From JBLMZI01 sp050258755 (GTDB lineage Bacteria > Bacillota > Syntrophomonadia > Syntrophomonadales > DTU052): a stretch of DNA of 64,000 bases. Shown here one piece after another: positions 51,753 to 61,011 of this stretch; positions within the stretch are counted from its first letter, which is position 1, and each line of letters opens with the position of its first letter. Below the pieces are notes generated by a model. The model was not told the origin of the DNA and searched no databases. It was given only the letters and a program-made list of their open reading frames with translations. The position numbers and the translations under genes are program-made. The stretch is from positions 186,001 through 250,000 of the forward strand of contig JBLMZI010000007.1 in NCBI GenBank assembly GCA_050258755.1, read 5' to 3'.

Positions 51753-53801
51753 ATGGATCTAAACATACAGATGAACGATCCCGAACCAAAGACATCTTTG
51801 CGTCTGGCCGAGATGTCTCCGGTTTCGCCGTCCACCAGCGCTCGATTATACCAGCGTTATCTTGTCATCTTTACCTTCCTGGTTTTTTCCTTCTTTGTGT
51901 CGATTGGCGTCATGTATCAGCTGCTCAATGACGTGAAAACCAACATGGATCAAATCAAGACCCGGGGCGACCAGGCGATCATGATTACGCAGATGGGGTC
52001 GCTGCTGGGCATGAAGTTTGCCAGGATTGCCGATTACGCCAATATGCCGACTCAGCAGGCCATTGATGAGTATATGGCGATGAGTCAGGAATTCAATCAG
52101 CTTGAGCTCAAAGTAAAGCCAGTCCTTCGATCGAAGGAACTTGGCGCCATGCTGGATACGCTGTGCACTAACTCAGACGAGATCGACCGGCTGTTTTTGG
52201 GCAGTGTCATACGAAAGGTGAACACCAACCAGAAAGATCAGGTGGATCTTGATCTTATTAAAGCGGCCAGAATTCGGGCAAACACGGATGTGCTGCTGGA
52301 AAATCTGCGCACCGCGCTGCTGGCGGAGCAGCAGGCTTCGCTGGTGCAAGCCAACTCGGCGACGGACAAAACGCTTTGGGTGATGGTCGCCTGTGTGCTA
52401 ATCCTGCTTCTGGCGGCGACGGGGATTATGGTGGTCGAACTGCGGAGCGGGGAACGCCGGTACGGAAATTTGTTCTTTAACCTGCTGAACGGCTTGATCC
52501 AGTTTGAGATTGTGCTCGATCATGAAGGCAATCCCAGCGATTTCCGCATTATCGAAGTCAATCATTCCATCGAAAAAATGATGGGGGTTTCCGGCCACGC
52601 GTTCCGGAATCGGCTGCTGACCCAGGTATATCCCCAGAGCAATCAAGCGGATTTCGATTGGCTCGGCGCCTTGCTCGAGGTCGTCGCCACTGGCCGTCCG
52701 GCCCGGTTTGAAGCCTACTTTCAACCTTTAAAACGGTGGTTTTCGGTATCGGCTTACCAGTTGGGCAAACGCCACCTGGTTACTGAGCTTTCGGATATCA
52801 CCCGGCGGAAACAGGCGGACGAGGAGGTCCGGGCGCTTAATACGGATCTGGAAAGAAAGGTCGAGGAGCGGACGCTCGATTTAACCGCCTTGAATGAGGA
52901 ACTGCAGGCGATTAATGATGAGCTGCACGAGTCCAATAACCGGTTGGCGGAAGAAAATCAGGAGCGGATGAAAGTTGAGGCGATTCTCGAATCCACGAAC
53001 CGAGAACTCCAGGATGCCCTCAACCGCTATCTGATCGCCCAGACGCACCTGGTACAGTCTGAAAAAATGGCTTCGTTGGGGCAGCTTGTTGCGGGTGTCG
53101 CGCATGAGATCAATACGCCGCTGGGGATGGGCATGACGGCGACGACCCATTTGAATCAGCTGACCAGCGGCTTGGCCGAGCAATACCGAAACGGAAGTCT
53201 GAAGCGCGGCGAAATGGAAAGATACTTGAGGGAAGCCGAAACCGCCATGTCGATCATTACACCCAACCTGGAGCGGGCCGCACACCTGATTCGAAGCTTC
53301 AAACAGGTTTCCATCGACCAGTCGGCGGAGATGCCGCGGTCGTTTAAAGTTCGGGAATATCTGGACGAAATCATGCTTAGCCTGCATCCCCGCATCAAAA
53401 AAACCCGGCATACAATTCAGATTCATTGCGATAATGAATTGGCAATCGACTGTGATCCGGGATCCTTCGCGCAAATTATCACCAATCTGGTCATGAATGC
53501 GCTGATCCATGCTTACGGGCCAAGTGACGAAGGCCATGTTGGGATCGATGTCCGGCACAGCGACGGGAATCTTTACTTAACCTTTTCCGATGATGGGAAG
53601 GGGATGGATGAAGCGACCCTGGCCCGCGTTTTTGATCCGTTTTTCACGACCAACCGTGGTTCAGGCGGCACCGGGCTCGGCTTATTTGTCCTGTATAATC
53701 TGGTTACCGGACATTTCGGCGGAAAGGTCGAATGTGAGAGCAAACCGGGGCAAGGAACCACTTTCCGTATTTGCTTCCCGGTCGAACGAAATACGCTGTA
53801 G
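51753..53801 (+). CDS. Membrane sensor histidine kinase with PAS domain
   Basis: A 682-residue kinase: membrane helices at about 36-57 and 207-229 flanking a helical extracytoplasmic sensor, a PAS domain (about 240-345), a long coiled coil (about 350-430), the H-box SLGQLVAGVAHEINTPL with phospho-His451, and a full HATPase domain (N-box IITNLVMNALIHA, G-boxes SDDGKGMD and GGTGLGLF). The H-box and missing HAMP resemble the NtrB/RsbW-like group. No response regulator is adjacent, so it is an orphan kinase. AAAGGAG precedes the ATG. Confidence 0.93.
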   Translation: MDLNIQMNDPEPKTSLRLAEMSPVSPSTSARLYQRYLVIFTFLVFSFFVSIGVMYQLLNDVKTNMDQIKTRGDQAIMITQMGSLLGMKFARIADYANMPTQQAIDEYMAMSQEFNQLELKVKPVLRSKELGAMLDTLCTNSDEIDRLFLGSVIRKVNTNQKDQVDLDLIKAARIRANTDVLLENLRTALLAEQQASLVQANSATDKTLWVMVACVLILLLAATGIMVVELRSGERRYGNLFFNLLNGLIQFEIVLDHEGNPSDFRIIEVNHSIEKMMGVSGHAFRNRLLTQVYPQSNQADFDWLGALLEVVATGRPARFEAYFQPLKRWFSVSAYQLGKRHLVTELSDITRRKQADEEVRALNTDLERKVEERTLDLTALNEELQAINDELHESNNRLAEENQERMKVEAILESTNRELQDALNRYLIAQTHLVQSEKMASLGQLVAGVAHEINTPLGMGMTATTHLNQLTSGLAEQYRNGSLKRGEMERYLREAETAMSIITPNLERAAHLIRSFKQVSIDQSAEMPRSFKVREYLDEIMLSLHPRIKKTRHTIQIHCDNELAIDCDPGSFAQIITNLVMNALIHAYGPSDEGHVGIDVRHSDGNLYLTFSDDGKGMDEATLARVFDPFFTTNRGSGGTGLGLFVLYNLVTGHFGGKVECESKPGQGTTFRICFPVERNTL

Positions 53802-53819
53802 CCGCACGGCTGCAGCCCA

Positions 53820-53879
53820 AGAAGCGAGGGAATCCCCCATACCAGCAAGCGGTCGGGGGATTCCCTCGCTTCTGTTTTA
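53820..53879. terminator. Bidirectional terminator between the two kinase genes
   Basis: GAAGCGAGGGAATCCCCC (53821-53838) pairs perfectly with 53855-53872 around a 16-base loop, with T-rich flanks. It ends almost at the stop codon of the convergent kinase gene. Confidence 0.92.
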
Positions 53880-55343
53880 AGCCCGCCGCAGCGGAAGCTG
53901 TACCGTGAACGTCGTTCCGGCGTTTGGCATACTTTGCACCGCGATAATCCCATGGTGCTGCTCAGCGATCCAGCGGGCAATCGACAGACCCAGCCCGGTT
54001 CCGCCGGTTGCCTTGGTCCGTGATTTATCAACCCGATAAAACCGGTCAAAAACCTTTGTCTGTTCAGCTGCCGGAATGCCGACGCCGCTGTCCCGGATGC
54101 TGATTTCCGAAAATCCTTCAGTTTGACGGGACTCAAGCGCAATTTCTCCGCCAGCGGGCGTATATTTCACGCTGTTTTCCACGAAAACCCGCAGCATTTG
54201 TTTGATCAGCACCGGATCGGCCTCCAGGAGCACCGGATCATTTCGGCCCAGGCGAACCTGATGCTCCGGCGCAATAACCAGCGTATCCCGATAGACTTCC
54301 TCAATCAGCGGAGCCAGTTCTACACGCCGGAAGGCGACTTCCTGCTTGCCTTTGTCGGTACGGGCAAGGAAAAGAAGGTTTTCGATCAACGCATGCATGT
54401 TGGCCGCCTCGGAGCGAATCGCATCCACACCTTCCTGAAGCGCGCTGGGATCTTCCTTGCCCCAGCGGTCCAGCATTTCGGCATAGCCGGTCAGCACAGT
54501 GACCGGTGTTCGCAGTTCGTGGGAGGCATCGGAAATAAACTGCCGCTGCTGGTCAAAGCCGGTCTGGATCCGGTCCAGCATGGTATTAAACGTTCGGGCC
54601 AGGGTTTCCAGCTCATCCTTGGTATGATTGACCGGAAGCCGGCGGTCCAGATTGTTTACTTCTATTTCCCGGGCCGCCTGAGTCATCCCGCGGATTGGCT
54701 CAAGAATTCGGCGGCTTAAAAACGAGCCGGACCAGATGGCAAACAGCAGGCCAAGTCCGTTCGCCAGGATCAGCCCGCCGATTAAGGTATGAAGAAAACC
54801 GGTTTGCTCACTCAGGCTGCGGCTGAAATCCAGAACATACGAGGTGCCCCGGTCGTGCCAAAGAACCTGGCGTGAGTATCCGTCTTCCGCGTACGCAGGC
54901 GGTTTATCGGAAAAGCGTCCCGGAACAGGATTTTCCATTCTCCGGCGGAAATGATCTTTCAATCCGCGAGGCCCCTCCGGGCTCTCAAAATAGTCCCGTT
55001 CCCGGAAATGGCTTATAGGCGGCGCTTCATACTGCGGGGCGTTCGAATACTTCTGCGTGGACGACTCATCGAAAACGCGCAGGATAACGCCCGTTTCCAG
55101 CAGGTTCTTGCTGAACAAGGACTTATCCACCGGGTTTCCTTGTTTCAGGTAGTCCAGGACCCGCAGGGTACTGTTGTCCACGTCGCGCACAGCCTCGGTA
55201 TGCAGGACGTAAGACATTCCGATGATGGTCATCCCGCTGATCAGCGCCAGGATAAAGGTCAAAATCACTGTGTACAGGATCGTGAGCTTGACCGTAATCG
55301 GAATGGACAATGCCTGAAAGCTGTTTTTAATCCTTGACCACAT
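53877..55343 (-). CDS. HAMP-containing sensor histidine kinase (OmpR-system partner)
   Basis: A 488-residue kinase: membrane helices at about 19-46 and 185-208, an extracytoplasmic domain of about 135 residues between them, HAMP (209-262), HisKA with SDASHELRTP (His275), and HATPase with FVENSVKYTP and GGTGLGLS. The start at ATG 55343 follows GGGGGAT and overlaps the end of the response-regulator gene by 17 bases, so the pair is translationally coupled. It phosphorylates that regulator. The sensed signal is unknown. Confidence 0.93.
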   Translation of the reverse strand: MWSRIKNSFQALSIPITVKLTILYTVILTFILALISGMTIIGMSYVLHTEAVRDVDNSTLRVLDYLKQGNPVDKSLFSKNLLETGVILRVFDESSTQKYSNAPQYEAPPISHFRERDYFESPEGPRGLKDHFRRRMENPVPGRFSDKPPAYAEDGYSRQVLWHDRGTSYVLDFSRSLSEQTGFLHTLIGGLILANGLGLLFAIWSGSFLSRRILEPIRGMTQAAREIEVNNLDRRLPVNHTKDELETLARTFNTMLDRIQTGFDQQRQFISDASHELRTPVTVLTGYAEMLDRWGKEDPSALQEGVDAIRSEAANMHALIENLLFLARTDKGKQEVAFRRVELAPLIEEVYRDTLVIAPEHQVRLGRNDPVLLEADPVLIKQMLRVFVENSVKYTPAGGEIALESRQTEGFSEISIRDSGVGIPAAEQTKVFDRFYRVDKSRTKATGGTGLGLSIARWIAEQHHGIIAVQSMPNAGTTFTVQLPLRRA

Positions 55344-56022
55344 ACCCAATCCCCCGCACGGTGTGAATGTACTTTTCGCCAAAAGGCTCGTCGAGTTTGG
55401 AACGAAGATAGCGGATATAAACATCAACCACGTTGGTATCGCCGAGATAACTGTATCCCCATACCTGCTGCAGGATTTGCTCCCGCCGCAGCACCAGCTG
55501 TTTATTCTGAACCAGGAATTCCAACAGTTCGTATTCCCGCTTGGTCAGTTCCACCACCGCATCATTGACGCGTGCCTCAAAACGATCCGGATAGAGTACC
55601 AGATTTTTAACCCGAAGCGTGTGTTCCACGGATGGAGCCAACCGATCAGCTTGCTTGCGCAGAGCAGCCCGGATGCGGGCCAGCAGTTCTTCAATCGCAA
55701 ATGGCTTCGTTAAGTAATCGTCAGCGCCGTGATCCAGGCCGCTGACTTTATCATCGACCGAATCCCGGGCGGTCAGCATGATGATCGGAATGTTTGAAAC
55801 CTCCCGTACCCGGCGGCAGACCTCAATCCCATCCATGCCCGGCAGCATAATGTCGAGCAGCACTAGGTCGAAACTTTCCTGGACGATTCGGCTGAGAGCG
55901 TTTTTGCCGTTCGCTTCCAGGCAGGTTCGGTATCCCTCGTGTTCCAGCTCCATCTGGATGAAGCGGGCGATTTTCCATTCGTCTTCGACAATCAGGATGT
56001 TCGTACTTTCCGGAGCCGCCAT
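55327..56022 (-). CDS. OmpR/PhoB-family response regulator
   Basis: A 231-residue regulator with receiver (Glu13-Asp14, Asp57, Lys106) and a C-terminal winged helix (ELTKREYELLEFLV and VVDVYIRYLRSKLD). Start at ATG 56022 with GAGGTG upstream. It pairs with the downstream HAMP kinase. Upstream, 11-bp-spaced direct repeats lie between it and a divergent small membrane protein gene, matching how OmpR/PhoB proteins bind DNA, so it probably controls that gene and itself. Confidence 0.94.
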   Translation of the reverse strand: MAAPESTNILIVEDEWKIARFIQMELEHEGYRTCLEANGKNALSRIVQESFDLVLLDIMLPGMDGIEVCRRVREVSNIPIIMLTARDSVDDKVSGLDHGADDYLTKPFAIEELLARIRAALRKQADRLAPSVEHTLRVKNLVLYPDRFEARVNDAVVELTKREYELLEFLVQNKQLVLRREQILQQVWGYSYLGDTNVVDVYIRYLRSKLDEPFGEKYIHTVRGIGYVVKD

Positions 56023-56099
56023 GCGAAACACCTCGAACAATCTCTCTACATTAATGAAACCACGGAATCCTGCTGCGTAAAAGGGGGGTTCCGCGTTTG

Positions 56100-56126
56100 T
56101 AATCGAATTCTAATCTTTGCTTAATG
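56100..56126. promoter_or_regulatory. Three direct repeats at 11-bp spacing, probable OmpR-type binding site
   Basis: TAATC at 56100, TAATC at 56111 and TAATG at 56122 lie exactly 11 bases apart, one DNA turn, with similar flanks. This is the hallmark of tandem binding by OmpR/PhoB regulators and lies between the regulator gene and the divergent membrane-protein gene. Confidence 0.6.
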
Positions 56127-56189
56127 ATTCTGTAGTGTTCACGCCGTAAGCTGAAACCATCAAACATATTTTCGAAAGGAATGATATCG

Positions 56190-56684
56190 ATGGCTGAATG
56201 GACGGGGAAAATGAAAAGCTTCCTCAGTGAAAACCGGAAATGGGTGTATGGAATCATCGGCGCGCTGGTCGTGCTTGGACTGCTTCATGCCGGTTTCGAG
56301 GCGCTCTACACGGTTGAGGGCGTTGTCACCAAAGTCAAAGCAAAGCAGGTTACGGTGACCAATTTCTGGGGCAACAGCACGCTGCAATTGGATCAGGCGG
56401 TGGTCAGCGGCACGCCGATCAAGGTTGGGGATAGGATTCACGCGATAAAAAATTTGAGTGGCAAGATCTACCTGATTCGCACCGACGATGGAAGATATCA
56501 CCGCGGTTTTGGCCCGGGGCGGGACATGATGCGCGGGCCGTGGAACGGCTGCGGCCGGTTTGAACCGGACGGCCGAGCCGGGTTTGGACCGAGAAACAAT
56601 GGAAACCGATTTGCACCAAATGCGACACAGCCTGCACCAAATGCGGCACAGCCGGCGCCGCAGAACGGAGCCGCAAACCAGTAG
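56190..56684 (+). CDS. Small membrane-anchored protein, probable two-component target
   Basis: A 164-residue protein with one N-terminal membrane helix (about 17-35), an OB-like or DUF5666-like small beta domain after it (VEGVVTKVKAKQVTV, then KVGDRIHAI), and a Gly/Arg/Pro/Asn-rich C-terminal tail with a near-repeat (ATQPAPNAAQPAPQ). Start at ATG 56190 with AAAGGA nine bases upstream. Divergent from an OmpR-type regulator/kinase pair, with 11-bp direct repeats between, so it is likely an envelope-stress or envelope-homeostasis target. Function unknown. Confidence 0.8.
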   Translation: MAEWTGKMKSFLSENRKWVYGIIGALVVLGLLHAGFEALYTVEGVVTKVKAKQVTVTNFWGNSTLQLDQAVVSGTPIKVGDRIHAIKNLSGKIYLIRTDDGRYHRGFGPGRDMMRGPWNGCGRFEPDGRAGFGPRNNGNRFAPNATQPAPNAAQPAPQNGAANQ

Positions 56685-56709
56685 CTGTTTTCGAACGCGC
56701 ACGAATGAG

Positions 56710-56749
56710 ACCCTGATTTGCTGGATTTACAGCGAATCAGGGTTTTCTG
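56710..56749 (+). terminator. Terminator of the small membrane-protein gene
   Basis: ACCCTGATTTGCTG (56710-56723) pairs with CAGCGAATCAGGGT (56730-56743) with one mismatch, followed by TTTCTGTTTT. Confidence 0.88.
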
Positions 56750-56811
56750 TTTTATCGGCCTGGCGCAAGAGAAATGATGGGAAAATCGACCAAAGCCTAT
56801 TCCAGTCATTG

Positions 56812-56835
56812 AACCGCCCGCAGGGCGGTTTTGTT
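56812..56835 (+). terminator. Second terminator-like hairpin
   Basis: AACCGCCC (56812-56819) pairs with GGGCGGTT (56823-56830), followed by TTGTT. It separates the two-component region from the Rnf operon. Confidence 0.7.
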
Positions 56836-56860
56836 CGGAAAAATCAAAACATGCAGCATA

Positions 56861-56905
56861 TTAACATGCTTTTAACATTAATAGGATGCACTTTTGTGCT
56901 AAAAT
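56861..56905 (+). promoter_or_regulatory. Rnf operon promoter with TTAACA direct repeats
   Basis: Two TTAACA boxes (56861-56866 and 56872-56877) are 11 bases apart, as in PhoP/OmpR-type sites. They abut TTAATA (56878-56883), a possible -35, 16 bases before TAAAAT (56900-56905). This suggests an activator-dependent promoter about 160 bases before the first Rnf-operon gene. Confidence 0.5.
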
Positions 56906-56942
56906 CCTTTATTAATACGTAACTAATTTTCATGGCGAAAAC

Positions 56943-56963
56943 CGGTTGGCAAACCGCTTTTTT
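56943..56963 (+). terminator. Terminator-like hairpin in the Rnf leader
   Basis: CGGTT (56943-56947) and AACCG (56952-56956) with GGCA loop, then C and six T; an outer GAAAA/TTTTTC pairing extends it across a mismatch. It lies between the presumed promoter and the first gene and could attenuate transcription. Confidence 0.4.
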
Positions 56964-57066
56964 CAATATTATGGGATTATCAAAGGCCCAACCAGTTGGA
57001 TTTGACATGTCTTGCTTTGAGGTTGTGCCGGATCTGTGATCTTTTCCGGGGAAGGGGGAGGACCGT

Positions 57067-57471
57067 ATGTCAAATTTGATCGAAGGGGTTATCGTCGAAA
57101 TCGATGGAGAAACCGCGAAAGTCAGGACCAGTGTTCACAGCGATTGCGAAAATTGCGGCGTTTGTCCGGGCAGCAACGCTATGATCATTGACGCGATTGA
57201 CCCGGTTGGGGTGAAACCGGGAGACAGCGTTTTGATTGAAAGCAAGCAAAGCAATATGCTCCTGGCCGCTTTTATGATTTACATCTTTCCGCTGTTGTCG
57301 GTTGGATGCGGGATATTGTTTGGTTATTGGGTATCGGCTCAATGGATGGTGCCGCAGGCGTTATCCATGACCCTGGGCGGGCTGATCCTCGGCGTGGGAT
57401 CTATTGCCGCAGTGAAAGGCCTTGATCAATCACTGCAATCGGACAAACCGGTGATTCGAAGCATTAAATAA
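57067..57471 (+). CDS. RseC/SoxR-reducing-system-type membrane protein
   Basis: A 134-residue RseC_MucC-family protein: a small N-terminal beta domain with a Cys cluster (HSDCENCGVCPG), then two membrane helices (about 63-85 and 92-115). Family members lie beside rnf genes and are thought to help assemble or couple the complex, or to reduce a sensor protein. It starts the Rnf operon; rnfC follows after 19 bases. GGGGGAGG precedes the ATG. Confidence 0.88.
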   Translation: MSNLIEGVIVEIDGETAKVRTSVHSDCENCGVCPGSNAMIIDAIDPVGVKPGDSVLIESKQSNMLLAAFMIYIFPLLSVGCGILFGYWVSAQWMVPQALSMTLGGLILGVGSIAAVKGLDQSLQSDKPVIRSIK

Positions 57472-57490
57472 CGACGGAGGAGGGGTTGAG

Positions 57491-58807
57491 ATGCTTGGGA
57501 AAATCAAGTGGGGCATTCATCCGGATACCCACAAATCCTCAACGGACGGCAAAGCAATTGAAATCGGCGCATTGCCGGGCAAAGTGATTCTGCCGGTCCA
57601 GCAGCACATTGGCGCGCCTTGCGAAGCGCTGGTGAAAAAAGGGGACCTGGTGAAGAAAGGGCAAATCGTTGCTGCGGGAAATGCGCCGGTTTCCAGCAAT
57701 GTTCATGCGACTGTCTCGGGCAAAGTGGTCGACGTTTCCGAACAGCCGCATCCGGTGCTCGGCAAATGTCTGGCCGTTACCATTGAAAGCGACGGCCTGG
57801 ATGAATGGGCGGAAGGGGTCCTGACCGAGCGCGACTGGCAGAAACTCGAAAATGCCCAAATCCTTGAGCTGATCCAAAATGCCGGTATTGTAGGCTTGGG
57901 CGGCGCAACCTTTCCGACCCATATCAAACTCGCTCCCCCAAAGAATCAGCCGATCGATACGCTGATTATCAACGCGGCCGAATGCGAGCCTTATCTGACG
58001 GCGGACCACAGGATTATGCTTGAATATACCGAGCGGCTGGTCACAGGGATTCTCATCCTGAAAAAGGTCCTCGGGGTCAAAAACGTCATCATCGGGATTG
58101 AAGATAACAAAATGGATGCGGCGAAAGTGATGACCCAGGCGGTTGCCGGGAAAGACATCAAAGTGGCCGTGGTTCCCACCAGATACCCGCATGGCGCGGA
58201 AAAAATGCTAATTAAAACCCTGGTGAAAAAAGAGGTGCCGGCCGGAAAACTGCCGATGAGTATCGGGGTGGTGGTTCAGAATGTTGGAACCGCGGTTGCG
58301 ATCTGCGATGCGGTCAGAAACGGCATCCCGCTTATCGAGAGAGTGGTAACCGTAAGCGGAAAAGCGATAAAGGAACCCAAAAACCTTGCGCTTCGAATCG
58401 GAACAACCTTCGCGGACGCGATTGAACAATGCGGCGGTTATCAGAGCTCTCCTAAGAAACTGATTATGGGCGGCCCTTTGATGGGCGTTGCGCAATATAC
58501 AGCCGATGTTCCCGTGATTAAAGGCGCCAGCGGAATCCTGGCGTTTACCAAAGAAGAAGTCAATGATGGGCCGGAATCCCCGTGCATTCGCTGCGGCGCC
58601 TGCCTGGATGCCTGCCCGATTGGCCTGAATCCAAGCATGCTCAGCATTCTTGGTGAGCGGTCTTTTGTGGACGAAGCGGTCAATGAATACCATCTAATGG
58701 ATTGCATGGAGTGCGGCTGCTGTACGTTTGTCTGCCCTGCCAAACGCAGGATCATTCATTATATCCGCTATTCCAAAAAAGTGTCAGCCCAAAAGGGAGG
58801 GAAGTAG
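57491..58807 (+). CDS. rnfC: Rnf electron-transport complex subunit C
   Basis: A 438-residue RnfC. It has the N-terminal barrel-sandwich hybrid part (GVVQNVGTAVAI and similar), the Complex I 51-kDa-like NAD/FMN region, and two [4Fe-4S] sites (CIRCGACLDACP and CMECGCCTFVCP). As the peripheral NAD-binding subunit it accepts electrons from RnfB and reduces NAD+. Together with the next genes it couples ferredoxin:NAD+ oxidoreduction to Na+ or H+ pumping. Confidence 0.96.
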   Translation: MLGKIKWGIHPDTHKSSTDGKAIEIGALPGKVILPVQQHIGAPCEALVKKGDLVKKGQIVAAGNAPVSSNVHATVSGKVVDVSEQPHPVLGKCLAVTIESDGLDEWAEGVLTERDWQKLENAQILELIQNAGIVGLGGATFPTHIKLAPPKNQPIDTLIINAAECEPYLTADHRIMLEYTERLVTGILILKKVLGVKNVIIGIEDNKMDAAKVMTQAVAGKDIKVAVVPTRYPHGAEKMLIKTLVKKEVPAGKLPMSIGVVVQNVGTAVAICDAVRNGIPLIERVVTVSGKAIKEPKNLALRIGTTFADAIEQCGGYQSSPKKLIMGGPLMGVAQYTADVPVIKGASGILAFTKEEVNDGPESPCIRCGACLDACPIGLNPSMLSILGERSFVDEAVNEYHLMDCMECGCCTFVCPAKRRIIHYIRYSKKVSAQKGGK

Positions 58808-58808
58808 A

Positions 58809-59816
58809 TTGAGCACTGAAGTTGTTCAGGATGAGCAAATGAACCCAATGATTGTTTCGTCATCACCGCATATGTTTGCCGATACCTCGATTCAAAAAAT
58901 CATGTGGACGGTCAACCTGGCTTTGCTCCCGGCGGTTGTTTTTTCGATTTATCATTTCGGCGTCCCGGCTTTGATCACCCTGCTGGCCGGAAGCCTGTCG
59001 GCAGTTGCTTTTGAAGCAATGACCCAGAAGGTGTTAAACAAAAAGATCACGGTGAGCGATGGCAGCGCGTTTTTATGCGGCTTGCTGCTCGCGATGTGCC
59101 TTCCCCCGGCCGTCCCGGTGTTTGTTCCCATCGTTGGGTCGTTTCTTGCCATTGTAGTCGCGAAGCACTCCATGGGCGGTCTGGGCTACAACATCTTTAA
59201 CCCAGCCCATATCGGCCGAGCGGCCTTGATGGTTTCCTGGCCGGTGCTGATGACCACCTGGACCCCGATGACAACGGCCATCGACACGGTGACCAGTGCC
59301 ACGCCGCTAAACATCCTGAAACTGCAGGGTTATGACGCCCTGGTCCAGACCTTCGGCAGCCAAACCGAACTGTATAAAGCTTTGTTTTTCGGCCTGCGCA
59401 ACGGATCGCTCGGTGAGACGTCCGTGATCCTTTTGACGCTGGGCGGCTTGTACCTGGTTTACAAAGGCATCATTGATTGGGTCGTACCGGTAACCATGAT
59501 TGCGACCGTAGGAATCCTAACCTGGATGTTTGGCGGTACGCATGGTTTGATGTCCGGCGATCCGCTGTTACATATCATGGCGGGCGGTCTGATTATCGGC
59601 GCCTTCTTTATGGCCACGGATATGGTTACGACGCCGATCACCAGAAAAGGAAAGTTGATTTTCGCAGCCGGCGCCGGCGCTATCATTGTATTAATCAGAT
59701 TGGTCGGTGGGTATCCCGAAGGCGTGTGCTATTCAATTCTGCTGATGAACTGTCTGACGCCGCTGATCGATCGTTATATTCAGCCCACGCAGTATGGAAG
59801 GAGGGAAATAGGATAA
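58809..59816 (+). CDS. rnfD: Rnf electron-transport complex subunit D
   Basis: A 335-residue integral membrane protein of the NqrB/RnfD family with about ten helices. A flavin-attachment-type Thr lies in ATDMVTTP, where ApbE links FMN covalently. TTG 58809 is used as start with GGGAGGG upstream, one base after the rnfC stop. It carries electrons through the membrane and is part of the ion channel. Confidence 0.95.
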   Translation: MSTEVVQDEQMNPMIVSSSPHMFADTSIQKIMWTVNLALLPAVVFSIYHFGVPALITLLAGSLSAVAFEAMTQKVLNKKITVSDGSAFLCGLLLAMCLPPAVPVFVPIVGSFLAIVVAKHSMGGLGYNIFNPAHIGRAALMVSWPVLMTTWTPMTTAIDTVTSATPLNILKLQGYDALVQTFGSQTELYKALFFGLRNGSLGETSVILLTLGGLYLVYKGIIDWVVPVTMIATVGILTWMFGGTHGLMSGDPLLHIMAGGLIIGAFFMATDMVTTPITRKGKLIFAAGAGAIIVLIRLVGGYPEGVCYSILLMNCLTPLIDRYIQPTQYGRREIG

Positions 59817-60382
59817 TGACAGCGGAGCATACCGACAACAATGGGAGTATTTTTAAGATCGCGCTGAATCTAACCCTGGCATGCATTATTTCCGGGGCGA
59901 TCATCGCTGTAGTCTATTTCCTGACAGCCGATATTGCCAAACAAAAACAAGCCGAACTGAAAAAGCTGGCGCTCCAAAGCATCGTAGAGGGAGCGGACCA
60001 ATATACGCCGGTCCAAGGCAAACCCGGCTGCTATAAAGCGACCCGGGACAATGAACTGATCGCCTATATCGTTCCCTCGGAAAGCAAAGGGTACGGCGGT
60101 TCGATTAAACTGCTGGTCGCAGTCGGGCCGGATCTGAAAGTTTTGCGCTATACGATCCTCGAATCAAAAGAAACCCCGGGTTTGGGCGATAAAGCCGCCA
60201 AGCCGCCTTTCATGGACCAGTTTGCCGGCAAAACCTCCGCTCAGCTGGAAGTGACCAAGGATGCGACCAATAAAGAGAACATCCAGGCAATCAGTGGGGC
60301 GACGATCACTTCACGCGCCGTAACGCTCGCGGTCAAAAAAGCGGTTGATGAAGTCAGCAGCATGACGAAGGGAGGAGAATAG
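59816..60382 (+). CDS. rnfG: Rnf electron-transport complex subunit G
   Basis: A 188-residue RnfG with an N-terminal membrane helix (about 12-35) and an extracytoplasmic FMN-binding domain. The flavinylation motif SGATITS is at about 161-167, the Thr that receives FMN from ApbE. Its ATG overlaps the rnfD stop by one base. It is a redox relay on the outer face. Confidence 0.95.
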   Translation: MTAEHTDNNGSIFKIALNLTLACIISGAIIAVVYFLTADIAKQKQAELKKLALQSIVEGADQYTPVQGKPGCYKATRDNELIAYIVPSESKGYGGSIKLLVAVGPDLKVLRYTILESKETPGLGDKAAKPPFMDQFAGKTSAQLEVTKDATNKENIQAISGATITSRAVTLAVKKAVDEVSSMTKGGE

Positions 60383-60384
60383 CG

Positions 60385-61011
60385 ATGAAACGATATTGGG
60401 ACATCTTTTCCAAAGGCTTGGTCCTGGAAAATCCGATCTTCGTACTGGCATTGAGTCTTTGCCCGGCCCTTGCCGTGACAACGTCCGTGATCAATGCGCT
60501 GACTATGGGACTTACCGTTACCTTTGTTATTTCGATGAACAATCTGATCGTATCCCTGGTCCGCAATTGGGTGAATCCAAAAGTGCGGGTTCCCATTTAT
60601 ATCACATCCATCGCAACCATCGTTACCGTTGCCGAACTCCTGCTTAAGGCCTTTGCGCCGCTGCTGTATAAGGAGTTGGGCATCTATCTATCACTGGTTG
60701 TGGTCTTCGCGATTATTTTGGCCAGAGCCGAAGTATTTGCCTCCAAAAACGGCCCGATTGCTTCTTTCCTTGACGGTTTCGGAATGGGCGGCGGATTTAC
60801 CGGGGCAATGCTCATTATTGGGGTTATTCGGGAATTGTTCGGCAACGGCACCATTCTTGGCTATACCGTGCTGGGCAGTTGGTATCCACCAGCCTTGATT
60901 TTTATCATGGCGCCGGGTGCGTTTATTCTGATCGGGTATTTGGTAGCAGCCTTCAGGATACTGATTGAACGGATGGAAAAAGCGAACGCGGAAAGAGGTG
61001 GGTCATTATGA
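60385..61011 (+). CDS. rnfE: Rnf electron-transport complex subunit E
   Basis: A 208-residue membrane protein with six helices of the NqrD/RnfE family (SLCPALAVTTSV with the conserved Cys near the start, GMGGGFTGAM later). RnfA and RnfE pair and hold a membrane [2Fe-2S] cluster between them. Its stop overlaps the rnfA start by four bases. Confidence 0.95.
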   Translation: MKRYWDIFSKGLVLENPIFVLALSLCPALAVTTSVINALTMGLTVTFVISMNNLIVSLVRNWVNPKVRVPIYITSIATIVTVAELLLKAFAPLLYKELGIYLSLVVVFAIILARAEVFASKNGPIASFLDGFGMGGGFTGAMLIIGVIRELFGNGTILGYTVLGSWYPPALIFIMAPGAFILIGYLVAAFRILIERMEKANAERGGSL

